From Erythroxylum novogranatense (Eukaryota > Streptophyta > Magnoliopsida > Malpighiales > Erythroxylaceae): a DNA stretch of 64,000 bases. This document shows, piece after piece, positions 8,986 to 20,153 of this stretch; positions within the stretch are counted from its first letter, which is position 1, and every line of letters starts with the position of its first letter. Location: contig CM057224.1 in NCBI GenBank assembly GCA_029891385.1, positions 40,102,005-40,166,004 of the forward strand, given 5' to 3'. The position numbers and the translations under genes were made by a program. A model generated the notes under the pieces. It saw nothing but the letters and a program-made list of their open reading frames with translations, was not told the origin of the DNA and searched no databases.

Positions 8986-11343
8986 TGTTAGCCCCAAATT
9001 TTTTTTTTAAATTAAGCATGATTAGATTAATTGAGTAAGTTATGTTAGCATAAATTGAGTTGATATTAATTAATGTGTGATAGCATTAATGAGTTAGGTG
9101 GTGAATTAATGAAATTAAATGAGTTAGTTGGGCCTTAATGAGGTAGGAAAAGAAAGATAAGATGGGCTTGAGAGACAAGTGGGCCTTGAGAAGTTTAAAG
9201 AGGAAAATAAGGAGGATATGAGAAGGAAGGAAGAAGAAGTGAGTGGGCTTTAGACTTTTGGGCTTAAGTGAGTTAGTGAGAAGTATAAAAAGAGAAGGAA
9301 ATAAGTGAGTTAGAAGAAGAAAAGGAGGATTTTCGAAATTTTAGAGGGAGAAGAGGGAAGATGTCGTGGAAGGAGAAAGAAGAAGAAGAAAAGAGAAAAG
9401 CATGCCTAGGTCTTGACTTTCCAAGAGATTAAGCAAGAGTTTGAAGAAAGTTCAAGAAGGAAAAGTGTAGAGGAAGAGCTAAGCTACATTTTGAACCAAG
9501 AAACTCATGGGTTGAGTCAAGAACCAAGGTAAGTTATGTTTTCAAGTGTTGGTTTTTAGTTGGGTTTTGGTGTAGAAAGCTTAGAAAGGAAGTGGGTTTG
9601 GTGATTTTAAAGTTGATTTCATGAAAGGGGTTGTGTAGAATTTTAATTGAATTTATGTTGAAATGGGTTCTTGTTTCTCTTGAAGTAGAGTAAGAGAGAG
9701 GAGAAGAGCAAGGAGAAGAGCACTCCTAAGCATGGATTAAGCAAGTTATAAGGTGGGTTTCATTTTTATCTTTATGTTAGTAAGTTCTAAATACTATCTC
9801 AACTAAGGAAAATTAATGTTTTTCAATTACCTTGGGTTGAGCATTGATTGAGCTTTGGTTGTGTATTAATTGATTTATGATTGCCATTATGTGAGAGTTT
9901 GATTAGTATATGACATTGCTTGCTTTTGCTTGACAAGTTCATGAATTGAATGAGCATGAATATTAGTGAAATCATGAAAGGTGATTTAAGCATGAAATAC
10001 AATTTTCAAGAATCAGCTATTTGGATGCATGAAAAATCCAATTTCAGAAATCAGCTAGCGGACAAGAACAGTCCAGATTTTAATGCATGAATTTATGTTA
10101 TGTGGGTACTTAAGTCTACCCAGCAAAGTCACGTGCACGTTGACCAGTATAGACTTCGCCCGCCTGCCCGATTGTGGCATAGGATGTTCCTTTTTGGACT
10201 CCTCAACATACGACTACACTCGTGTAGTTAAATGGATTATTAATGGACTTATGAACCATCAGCTATGTGTCTATGTGTAGCATGTATGTGCCAGAATGAA
10301 AGATGCATGAATCATGAAAGTTATGCTTTTAGCTTGATGAAATTATGAGAATGCAAGTTGTATGAATGTTTGATGAGAAAATTGCTAACAGTATGAATAA
10401 TGAATAGATTCAGCTTATTTGCATAAATATAAACATGTTACCCACGAGCGAAAGCTCACCCCCTCCAATCCCGTCCCATCTCCAGGTGAGGAGCACGAGA
10501 TCGACCATCGAGCTTAAAGGCATTACTCCAGAAATGATGATTTTGTATTTTCAAGATAGCTTTTGTAAATCAATGCTTTAGATGCAATTTGGGCAAGTTT
10601 ACTTTTGCAAGTTGTATTTTGGATTTTGGATGCAAGTGGCTTAAAATGCCTCTAAAGCCTTGTAATAACTCATATTTTTCATATGAAAGCAAGAATGTTA
10701 AGTCCTAATGTATTTCGTGAAATCTATGTATGTTTTAAAACAATTGCATCATTGTATAGTTTGGATATGGTTAGAATGCTAAGAGTGTGGTTGTTGCCTT
10801 GAATTGCATTTGGAGATGCTTTTGGGGTTGAGTTATGTTATATGAGGTTGCATGTTGAGTTTTATGCAGGTGGAAGCATTAGGATTACAAATTGGTTAGT
10901 TGCATTTTCAAGGGAAGTGCTTTGACAGAACTTCGCTTCAGTTTTAGACCCTCTTAGGGCTTGATTTAGATCGGGAAGTCTTCGTGAAGATTTTAGTAGA
11001 AGTTCAGAAATTTCTAAGGGTGTATCATTTGTCTCATTTGGACTTAGGGTTAAAAAGTTATGAGGTGAAGAACACATTCAGTCACTGTTCATTTAGCTAT
11101 ATTACTGTTACATTGGTCTTTAATGAACAGTGTCCTTTGAGTGACTTTTTGCCTTGATTAATGATGGAATTAGCTTTTGCATCCTTCATGAGAGTTGTAG
11201 AGAATCTTGTTATCTTTCCATAGAGGTATAGTATGCACATGTTGGAGTTAGGATTAAGAAGTTATGAGTTTTGAAAGACGCTAGTGTCAAGTGGTTTGAA
11301 GTTGGATTGAAGAGGAGAGGGTTTGAAGTTTTGAAGAAAGGCG

Positions 11344-11504
11344 TGTCCGTTAAACGGACAGCCTCAAGTGCCAAAACACCCCTTACCCTGCCCATTTCCT
11401 TTAAACGGACTTGCATGTCTGTTTAACAGACATTTGCGAACCAATTGGTACACTTCCACCCGAACGTGTCCGTTAAACGGACATGTGTGTCCGTTTAACG
11501 GACA
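11344..11504. repeat. Palindromic repeat cluster in the solo LTR
   Basis: The 17-base near-palindrome TGTCCGTTAAACGGACA occurs at 11344 and 11467, and its reverse form TGTCCGTTTAACGGACA at 11488. A variant TGTCTGTTTAACAGACA is at about 11416-11432 and a half copy at 11400. It sits where the Tekay LTR carries a GC-rich minisatellite. Confidence 0.8.
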
Positions 11505-12064
11505 GCTACGGGAAAAAGTGCAAATTGGACAATGTTAGAGGCCGAATATCGTTTTGTGGTCTTCATAAGAGTTGTATATCTAGATGTTTAATTTCAAATG
11601 GTGAAAGAAAGAACATAATCCGACATCTACATAAAAGTTATGGCAATCGCGCCAAAAGAGTTTCAATTTGATTTTGGAAGTGAGCATGGTCTATTGTTTT
11701 GGGTATAAATCCCTCATCCGACCTCCAATTGAGGTGAGGCTTGAATCATTGGATTTATAAGACATATATATTTATTGCTACAAAAATTGGTATTATTTGG
11801 AGTTAAATGGATGAAGTTCACATTAAAGGAAGTGAGAGGCCAGTTAAGAGAGCATGTTTCAGGTGTGAACTCTTTTAGGTTTTTGGAGTGTATCTTGAGT
11901 TATATAACTCCGATTAAGGCGATTCTTGCCTCTATGCGAACGTGAGGCTTTAAGCTATTTTTGATATGAACAAGTCAATATGTGATTACGATGTTTAGGT
12001 AGTGTGCGCTCATCACTTTTATGGAACAACAGTATATAGCACTGCAATGTTATAAGCGCAAGGT

Positions 12065-12231
12065 TTCAGGAATACAGAAGTTGGGCTCCGGGAGCGGAGT
12101 CCAATATCTTGTGGTATCAAAGCAACTGTGATAGTGGTAAGTATATGCAGTTGGGTCCTGGATCCAACAACTGTGGTATCAGAGCAAGTGTGACAGTGGT
12201 AAGTCTAAGCAGTTGGGTCCTGGATCCAACA
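12065..12231 (+). repeat. Tandem repeat at the LTR end containing primer-site sequence
   Basis: Units of about 65 bases repeat to the last base of the solo LTR. Each has TGTGGTATCA(G/A)AGCAA, then GTGA(C/T)AGTGGTAAGT, then TTGGGTCCTGGATCCAACA, which is the LTR end. TGGTATCAGAGC is the primer binding site that should lie outside the LTR. The LTR end and primer site have therefore been duplicated into the LTR. Confidence 0.75.
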
Positions 12232-13820
12232 TCCTATGAAGTATCATATCATAAGCGAGGGAGTGGAGTATTGGAAGATCATCATCTTCGGTCCATATGT
12301 TCCATTAAACGAAAATGGTCAGGTAAAGACGGAGCTGGAGTATGATGACAATGATTGGAAGCAAGCTTACATCAACGCCAAAGCCATGAAGTTGATCTAT
12401 TGTGCTCTTACTGTTGAGGAGAGAAATCGAGTGAACTCATGCACAAGTGCTCAGGAAATGTGGGAGAGACTTCGGATCACTCACGAAGGAACCAACCAAG
12501 TTCGAGAGACAAAGAGCAACATGTTACTCAATGACTATGAAATGTTCGTCATGAAGGAAGGTGAGTCTATTTCTACAATGCTTGATCATTTTGTAGAAAT
12601 TATAAATAGTTTAGGCAACCTTGGAAAGCATATGATGGATAGCGAAAAGGTGAAAAAGATTTTTTGTTCATTGCCGAAAGAATGGGACTCACAAGTCACA
12701 ACGATTATGGAGTCTAAAGATCTCAATCGATTGGAATTCAATGCCTTGGTGGGATCACTCATCAACTATGAGATTATTCTCAAATCAAGAGGCGGTAGAG
12801 GTAAGTCACAAAAATCAATCGCTTTTAAAGCTAATACTTCTTATGTGGATGAAAGTGATGAAGAATTAGATGAGGATGAAGAAGATGAAGAGCTAGTAAT
12901 GTATGCTAGAAACTTAAGAAAATTCAAGGGACTACTCAAAAATAGGAAGAGAGAATTACGTGGTGGAAGAAATGACGAAAGAAAGAAGTACACCATGGAA
13001 AGTAAAACCAAAAGTTATGAGGAAAAGAAGAGCAATGAAGAATGCTGAAAATGTGAAAAAAGAGGGCATCATGCTAGAGAATGCAAAAGTTCTTCCGTTT
13101 TCCAGAAAAATAATAAGTATGATAAAGGTAAAAAGAAAGCTAGTCTTGTAGACACTTGGAGTGATGATGAGGAAGCTTATCAAAGCAATGATGAAAACAA
13201 CTTGGCTCTTATGGCAAGTAGCTCCATGACAAGTGATGATGAGGATGAGGTAATGATTATTGATCAAGATCTTAGAGATTCTTTTACTTCCTTACAAATA
13301 GACTTTGAAGAAGCTATTGATATTAACAAGAAATTGCGAAAAAGAATAAGAGAACTTGTTGCTGAAAATAATATTTTTGCATAAGACTATTGATGATTTA
13401 AATTGCTCTAAGGAATACCACTCTACATGCCTTGCTGAGAAAGAAAATTTATCTTGTGAACTTGATAGACTTAGAAAAGAGTTTTCTTATGTTGCTGGAA
13501 AATTTGTTGATGAAAATGAGAAGTTTGAAAAGATGTTGTCTTTACAAAGATATTCAATTTCTAAACATGGCTTAGGATATGATCCTTTTGATAGAGATTG
13601 CTAACTGATTTCAAAATTCACCAAAGATGGTAAGGTTGCTAAATGTGCTAGATGTTTGAATGATGGTCACAATGAAATTGCTTGTAAAAGTATTAGGAGA
13701 TGTATTAATGGGAAGAAAAGCTAGGTGATAAAAGGTACAAAACCTTTAAATGTAGTTTATTTGACTAACCAAAAGGACCCAAAATGGCTTGGGTACCAAT
13801 AAGAAGAAAAAATATTTCTG

Positions 13821-15471
13821 ATGCAGGTACAAGCAAGGAATGAAAATCTACCAAGTACATGGTACATTGATAGTGGATGCTCAAGGCATATGAGTGGAGA
13901 CAAAAATTTATTTGCAGAAATCAAACCAAAGAATCAAGGATATGTCACATTTGGAGACAACAATAAATGTAAAGTCATTAGTGTTGGTAAAGTGGGTAAG
14001 AAAACTTTGCCTATCATTGACAATGTTTTACTTGTTGATGGATTGAAACATAACTTGCTAAGTGTTTCACAATTATGTAAGATGAACTTTAATGTGTCAT
14101 TTGAATCATCTCATTGTGTGGTTAATAAAAATGAAAATATTACATTCATTGGTTTGAGGCATGGAAATACTTATGTTGTTGATTTGCATGATGATAGTTC
14201 TTTTAATGAAAAATGTTTAGTGACATTAGAAGAAATTGCATTTTTATGGCATAGAAAATTAGGGCATGCACCACTTCCTTTAATTTCAAAACTTTCTAAA
14301 AACGATATTGTGAGAGGTTTGCCTAAGATGAAATTTGTTAAAAATCATTTGTGTGAATCTTGTTTGAAGGGAAAACATGTTAGAGAATCATTCAAACCAA
14401 CGAAAGAAATTTGAACATCTAGAATTTTAGAACTTGTTCATATGGATTTAATTGGACCATCTAGGCATACTAGTCTTAGTGGTAAATTATATGTACTTGT
14501 AATTGTGGATGATTTTTCCAGATTAACTTGGGTGAGATTTCTTGCTAATAAAAGTGATGCATTTAACGAATTTACTAAGTGGTGTAGGTTGGTACAAAAT
14601 GAAAAAGATTTGACTATTGTCGTAATAAGAACCGACCATGGAGGAGAATTTGATTGTGAACCATTCGAAAGGTTATGCGATAAATATGAAATGGAGCATA
14701 ATTTTTCAACACCAAGGACTCCGCAACAAAATGGTGTAGTAGAGAGGAAGAATCACTCTCTTAAAGAAATGAGTAGAACGATGCTAAATGAATATAATCT
14801 TCCTAAAGCTTTTTGGGCTGAGGCAATCAATACTGCGTGCTATGTGATAAATAGAGTGCACATAAGACGAGACAAAAACAAGACACTATAAGAGATATGG
14901 AAAGGTAAGAAACCGAATATTTCTTATTTTCATCCTTTTGGTTGTAAAGTTTTTATTCATAATAATGGAAAGAACAATTTAGGAAAATTCGATTCAAAAT
15001 CTGATATTGGTATATTTCTTGGTTATTCATTAACTAGTAAAGCATTTAGAGTATAAAATAATAGAACTAGGTGTGTTGAGGAAAATATCCATGTTAAATT
15101 CGATGATATGATTTCACCCCTGAGGAAGGTTTGTTTTGATGATGATGCAGGTAATTTAGGAAATGGAGTTGAAGAAAAAGAATCCATTGTTGAAGAAGAA
15201 AATTTAGATGAAGAAAATCATGTTTCCTATCACGAAAACTTGGGCAAAGGCAAAGAATCATCCTATGGAGCAAGTTATAGGTAACTTAAATGATGGTTTA
15301 AGGACTAGGAGGAATACTTATGAATACATGAGCAATTCAGCATTCATCTCACTAGTAGAACCCAAGAACATAAAAGAAGCTCTTGAAGATGAAAATTGGT
15401 TGTTGGCTATGCAAGAAGAATTAAATCAATTCAAGAGGAACAATGTATGGGATTTGGTAACCACCAAATGA
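13821..15471 (+). pseudogene. Sirevirus pol: protease and integrase
   Basis: One frame runs from 13821 to about 15285. The protease has WYIDSGCSRHMSG with the catalytic Asp-Ser-Gly at about 13870. The integrase zinc domain follows (HRKLGHA ... CESCLKGK, 14250-14380, HHCC intact), then the catalytic core with MDLIGP, RTDHGGEF and PQQNGVVERKN, giving the Asp-Asp-Glu triad. Stops occur at 14412 (TGA), 14889 (TAA) and 15054 (TAA), the last two where Tyr (TAT) would fit. A frameshift near 15230 moves to the frame reading NLNDGLRTRR and QEELNQFKRNNVWDLV, which ends at 15471 after a second frameshift near 15460. Protease would cleave the polyprotein and integrase would insert the cDNA. Confidence 0.92.
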
Positions 15472-16891
15472 CAAAACCATTATTGGAGTCAAGTGGGTGA
15501 ATAGGATAAAGTATGATGAGAATGGTGAAGCAGTAAAAAATAAGTCAAGGTTAGCAGCTCAAGAATTCTATCAAGAAGAGGGACTTGACTATAATGAGAC
15601 ATTTGCACCAGTGGCTCGCTTAGAAGCAATCAGATTATTGTGTGCCTTTGCTTCGCATAAAAGGATCAAGTTAAATCAAATGGACTTCAAAAGTGCGTTT
15701 CTCAATGGTTACATCCAAGAGGAAGTATATGTCAAACAACCACCTGGTTTCGAAGATCATAAACATCCGAATTATGTCTACAAGCTCAAGAAGGCTTTAT
15801 ATGGATTAAAGCAAGCACCAAGGGCATGGCATGAAAGGTTAAGTACTTTTCTAACTCAAAATGGTTATATTCGAGGTAAAGTTGATAATACTTTGTTTAT
15901 AAAACATGTTAATCGAGATATGTTAATTTCTCAAATCTACGTTGATGATATTATTTTTGGTGCTACTAATGAGTTTTTGTGCAAAGAATTTAGTGATTTA
16001 ATGCAAAGTGAATTCGAAATGAGTACGATGGAGGAACTCAAATTCTTTCTTGGATTACAAATCAAGCAATACAAAGACGGCATTTTCATTCATCGGTCCA
16101 AATATACCAAAGAACTCTTAAAGAAGTTCAATATGGAAGGATGCAAAGTAGCAGCTACGCCAATGGCATCAAATCTGGTCTTGGAAAAATCTGAACATGA
16201 AGAGGATGTTGATAAAAAACTCTATAGAGGTATGATCGCTTCTCTTTTATATTTAACTGCTTCTAGACTAGATATAATGTTTGCTACGTGTCTATGTGCT
16301 AGATTTCAATCATGTCCTAAGATTTCTCATTTGACTGCTTGCAAAAGAATTTTCAGATATTTGAGCAAAACTGTTAATCATGGTTTATGGTATCCTTGTT
16401 GTGATTCTTTTGATTTATATGCTTATAGTGATGCTGATTATGGTGGTTGTAGAATTGATAGAAAAAGTACTAGTGGTATATGTCATTTTTTAGGATCATC
16501 TTTGATTTCTTGGGCTAGTAAGAAACAAGTTAGTGTAGCTATTTCCGATGCTGAATCCGAATATGTAGCAGCTGGGAGTGCTTGTGCCCAAGTTCTTTGG
16601 CTTAAGCATCAATTACTTGATTATGGTGTTGTCGTTAAAAATGTTCCTATTTATTGTGATAATACTAGTGAAATTTGTCTGAGTAAAAAACCGATTTTAC
16701 ACAGTAGGACTAAACATATTGAAATCAGACATCATTTTATTCATGATCATTATTTGAAAGGTGACATTTATTTGAAGCATGTTTCCTCTAGTGATCAATT
16801 AGCTGATATATTTACAAAACCCCTTAAAGAAGATGTTTTTCTTAATATCAAATTGAAACTTGGAATGTGTGATTTAAATTCTCTTTGTTGA
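15465..16891 (+). pseudogene. Sirevirus pol: reverse transcriptase and RNase H
   Basis: An open frame of about 475 codons without internal stops. RT motifs in order: KSRLAAQEFYQEEGLDYNET and FAPVARLEAIR; QMDFKSAFLNG; LKKALYGLKQAPRAW; and the catalytic YVDD at 15938-15949. RNase H begins AYSDADYGG near 16420 and continues with SWASKKQ, SDAESEYVA, YCDNTS and TKHIEIRHHFI, ending QLADIFTKPL. Catalytic acidic residues all look present, so this is the best preserved part. It is cut off from the rest of pol by the frameshift near 15460, so it is not expressed as part of a full polyprotein. Confidence 0.92.
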
Positions 16892-17451
16892 TTTTTTTTT
16901 TTGCATATACTAGCATATCAAAATGGTCATATTCTTTTTTGGCAAATTTACAAATTCATTAGGAGATATATCTTCGTGATTTACATCTAGGTTTTGCAGT
17001 GATTACTTTGATCTTAGAAATATACCAGTAGACTAATTGGAGTTCAGTCTACTGCTGTTGAGGAATGAGACAAGTTATTGGCATAATCGACTAATGTTCT
17101 GGGACAGAAGAAAAATTAAAGGACAAGTCAACTTATGGTGGTCGATAAGTTGATTTATGTATACAAGGGTTCTTAAAAAAAAAACAACCATTCTACCTTT
17201 CATTCTCCGAAAACTTCTTTTTCTCTAACTTCTGAAATTCCTTTCTTCAAGTCGACTTATACTTTCAAATCTCTTCAAATCTTCACTACCCATCATCAAT
17301 CGACTACCATAGACACAAAACCCATTCCTTATTTCATCCAATCATCTTTCATTTTTTTGAACCCCTCTTCACGAAATATAAAACCCTAATCTCATCATTC
17401 ACGATTTTTTCTAAAATCTCTTTTCTCCTAAAATCCATCGAATCTTATACC
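16892..17451 (+). other. Spacer between pol and ORF3
   Basis: AT-rich non-coding sequence. It includes further GTCGACTTAT-like copies (near 17250) and variants of the palindrome seen in the LTR. A possible site for the internal leader or splice acceptor of an ORF3 message; none can be pinned down. Confidence 0.4.
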
Positions 17452-18714
17452 ATGGCACCAAGAAAATCAAGTGGCAAAGGCAAACAAGCAACCCCGTCAT
17501 GAGGTCCTAGAGTTTGTGGCTCTTCTTCAAGGGGAGGTGTAGAGAGAGAAAACAAGGAGGTTGAGACTCGATTTGTCTCCAAGGAAGCTCAGAATCTGTA
17601 CAATAAGGTACTTAAAAATGAGGTTCTTATCCCTTCAATGAGATTTGAGTGGGCTGAATTAGACCATAGCGAGTTTACGGATCTGTTTTCTGAAATCACT
17701 AGTTTCGGCTTAAGAGATTTTTTGGGTTTTTCGAATGACATATATGAAGATGTGGTTAGAGAATTTTATGCTAACCTTGTTGTGATTAGAAGCAATGTTA
17801 CCAGTGGAGTTCATTTAAAATCGAGTGTTTAAGGTAGAGAAATTTTTATTTGTGAAGAGAATATATCCATTTTGTTTAGGTTGCCTAGAGGAGGAGTTAG
17901 GCCTAGAGCTTCGCTAATAGATTTGGCTATTTTGAGAAATGAGGATGGTGATACTGATGAAGAAGCCGAAGAAAATTTCGGTTATATTGAAGAGAAAGGT
18001 GCTGAATTGCTTAGTAGATTATGTTATGAGGCAATGGATTTGCCCTTGAATTATCGGTTGTTACACTATGCGATAAATAGAGTTGTGTATCCGAAAAAGG
18101 CCAGCAATAATTAAATTACAATCTTGGATAAAGAAATTCTTTGGCATTTAGAAGAAGGGAGAAAGATAAATTATCCAAGTCTGATTATTCAAATGATGCG
18201 GAAAAAGGCGAGTTTATTACGAGGTGAGATTAAAGGGAAACCAGTCCGGCATAAAGGAATGCCATATGCAGCTTTGATAACATCTCTCGCCAAGTTACAA
18301 AAATGTAATTTGAGTACTTATACTCATTATCCGTATCCGGATAGTTGGAGGTTTGCATCCTATAACTTAAGGAGCATGAAGTTGGTTAGAACAGTAGAAA
18401 AGGGTTGGGTGTATTCTGATCATGTGGAGAAACTTGGTTTAACTCTGGCAAGTGAAGAAGTGCCTCGAAGGCAACGTTCCAAGAGGACCAATGATCGTCC
18501 TAGCAGCTCTTAACCAAGCAGTGTACGTAGGTGTGACGTTTCTCAAGATGAACTTCAGGATATTCGAGATCAGCTAGACGAAATGAATGATCGGATTGAT
18601 GACCAATAGAGTATGCTCATGCGTATGGAGAAAACCATGACGACCATGGAGAAAACCATGAAAAAGATATTTGATAAATTGGGATGTAGAAATGATGATA
18701 CTTCTCCACAGTGA
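17452..18714 (+). pseudogene. Sirevirus envelope-like third ORF
   Basis: A single frame of 421 codons from the ATG at 17452 (MAPRKSSGKGKQ) to TGA at 18712, broken only by stops at 17500, 17830, 18112, 18511 and 18607. It starts with a basic Ser/Lys-rich tail. A core domain follows at about codons 60-260, with LGFSNDIYEDVVREFYANL, then GREIF and RLPRGGVRPRA. This resembles the putative plant transposon protein domain found in Sirevirus and Athila ORF3s. The C-terminal 70 codons are heptad-rich (DELQDIRDQLDEMNDRIDDQ) and probably coiled coil. No strong membrane segment is visible, so envelope is a positional name only. It lies between pol and the 3' polypurine tracts, as in SIRE1. Confidence 0.75.
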
Positions 18715-18840
18715 TGTGTTTGTTTTTGTTCTATGACCGATATTTTTCTGCATCTGGATGTGTGTGAATTTCTTTTTATTTGGCTTGGTATTTCTTTTTG
18801 GTTTGCATTTTTCTGTTTATAACTCTTGTTTTTGATTATG

Positions 18841-19094
18841 AAAAAAAGGTGGAGTAAGTTTTAAGTTTTATCTGCTGGAAAATTGAAATTATTTTCAATT
18901 CCACTGTGATTTATTGGCTTAATATTATGAATTATGGAATTTTGCAATTATCATTGAATTCATTGGTTTATTGATTAAGGGGGAGTTTATCTAACCAACA
19001 CGACAAGGCATAAAAACCTTGATCAATTTTTTCCTTTGTTTTCAATTTCTTAAACAAATCCTACATGTTTTTTCATTATCAAAAAGGGGGAGAT
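18841..19094 (+). promoter_or_regulatory. Multiple polypurine tracts before the 3' LTR
   Basis: Three purine tracts precede the 3' LTR: AAAAAAAGGTGGAG near 18841, AAGGGGGAG near 18977 and AAAAAGGGGGAGA at 19081-19093. The last adjoins TGTTGG and is the functional plus-strand primer. Repeated polypurine tracts at this place have been reported for Sireviruses. Confidence 0.7.
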
Positions 19095-20153
19095 TGTTGG
19101 ACCAATGGTGGTTGACAAATAAAATTCATTTATATTTTGATAATAATAAAATGTATAGAATTGGTTAAGAAATTATTTCAGGTATTTTAGATTAATGCAA
19201 ATCAAGTTTATAATAATCTCCAATGTTCAAGAGATAGATAATGACATTGTTCAAACGTGCAAAAGATGATTACTGTGAAGATTGTGGATTGTGATTTCAA
19301 AGATTGAAGTTTATTTGGAATATACACAAGTCGACTTACACTGCACAAGTCGACTTATATTTTCAGACTTGTCAGCTTAATAACCACACAAGTCGACTTA
19401 CACTGCACAAGTCGACTTATTGAAGAGCGGAGTTGAAGTTTTTATGAAAAACGTTCCTGCGAGTCGACTTACACACCACGACAAGTCGACTTACACGTAC
19501 AGCTGAACAAGTTATGACGAAGTCAAGTGATTTCCAACGGATGAAAAATAATTCTACTTCTCTGAGTATCATCAACGGGAAGATAGAGATCTACAACGTC
19601 TCTGAGTATTAACAACGGGAAGATGGAGATCCACAACGTATATAATCATCTGGATCATGCTTATAAAAGTAATAACATCAAGAGATCAAATGGAGATATA
19701 TACATTGAAAAACACTTTGATCATTATTCATAGATTATTGCTCTCAATTGCTCTTAGTTCATTCAAGTTTATTCATTTGTACTGAGCATCTTATTTCACT
19801 TTACTATTACTGTGTGTTGAGTGATTAGTGGAAAATTATTGTGAGGTAGGATTTGTGCCGGAAGTCAAATCAGATTGTGAGGTGTAGCTTGAGCCGGAAA
19901 TCAAGTGGGTTGTAATAAGTTCACACTGAACTAAAAAGTGTACAGTAAAGTGGTTTGCCAAATCCTAAGTAGAAGCTCAGGTACAAGACATAGGTCTTAG
20001 CACCGAACCTCTATAAAAACAGTGTTTGATCTCCTTCCCTACTTTCTTTATTTAAATTATTCGATTGTTCGTGTATATTAATTTATCATTTTTGTGTAGA
20101 ACTTTGCGAAAAAATTTTATCGATCTATTCAACCCCCTTCTAGATCGCTTTCA
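19095..20153 (+). repeat. 3' LTR of the Sirevirus
   Basis: It starts TGTTGGACCAATGG and ends CGCTTTCA. It matches 7792-8854 with scattered, mostly transition differences. It keeps five AAGTCGACTT sites plus a GAGTCGACTT, while two of the six in the 5' copy have decayed to AAGTTGACTT. Confidence 0.95.

Larger units (their letters stand above)
8986..12231 (+). mobile_element. Solo LTR of a Tekay-type gypsy element, nested in gag
   Basis: The insert starts TGTTAGCCCCAAATTTT, ends GGATCCAACA and is flanked by a perfect 5-bp duplication TCCTA, the signature of an LTR-LTR recombination product. There is no coding capacity. Its layout copies the Tekay LTR at 38288: both start TGTT-G-CCCCAAA. Both hold a purine-rich leader (GAAGAAGAAG and similar), a block starting TCACGTGCACGT (here 10129) and a splice-acceptor-like CCAGGTG or CTCAGGTG near the GAGCACGAG/GAACGAGTCG motif. 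At 3.25 kb it is longer than the 2.2-kb Tekay LTR, so it is a related but distinct family. Confidence 0.85.
8883..13820 (+). pseudogene. Sirevirus gag, split by a nested solo LTR
   Basis: Gag starts at the ATG at 8883 (MALSMTHNNLAEED). It is interrupted after the FNGSNYSSWKNPM motif at 8985 and resumes at 12236-12237 with KYHIISEGVEYWKIIIFGPY. The gag_pre/UBN2 part follows (about 12300-12780, with W..AYINAKA and LTVEERNRV). A first zinc knuckle (C-x2-C-x4-H-x4-C) lies at 13043-13090 but has a TGA as its second codon (13046). Acidic and coiled-coil-prone sequence follows to a frameshift near 13380, then heptad-rich sequence, a second CCHC-like motif at 13644-13685 and a WVP-type end near 13790. 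Other breaks are a TAA at 13602, a TAG near 13722 and a frameshift near 13770. Gag would form the particle shell. Confidence 0.85.
7792..20153 (+). mobile_element. Sirevirus (Ty1/copia, SIRE/Maximus lineage), complete but defective
   Basis: The element has two LTRs of about 1.06 kb (7792-8854 and 19095-20153), a 5-bp target duplication ATCTT, a primer site, gag, pol in copia order (PR-IN-RT-RH), a third envelope-like ORF and several polypurine tracts. LTRs starting TGTTGGACCAA, long gag, the extra ORF after pol and multiple polypurine tracts are Sirevirus hallmarks. Length is 12.36 kb, of which 3.25 kb is a nested solo LTR in gag. By eye the first 400 bases of the two LTRs differ at roughly 4-5% of positions, mostly transitions, so it is an old insertion. 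Frameshifts and stops in gag, pol and ORF3 make it non-autonomous. Confidence 0.95.

Noticed and set aside
13821..16891. Reading pol of the Sirevirus as an intact gene with introns
   Set aside because: The breaks near 15230 and 15460 lack GT-AG sites and fall inside conserved blocks, so they are frameshifts.
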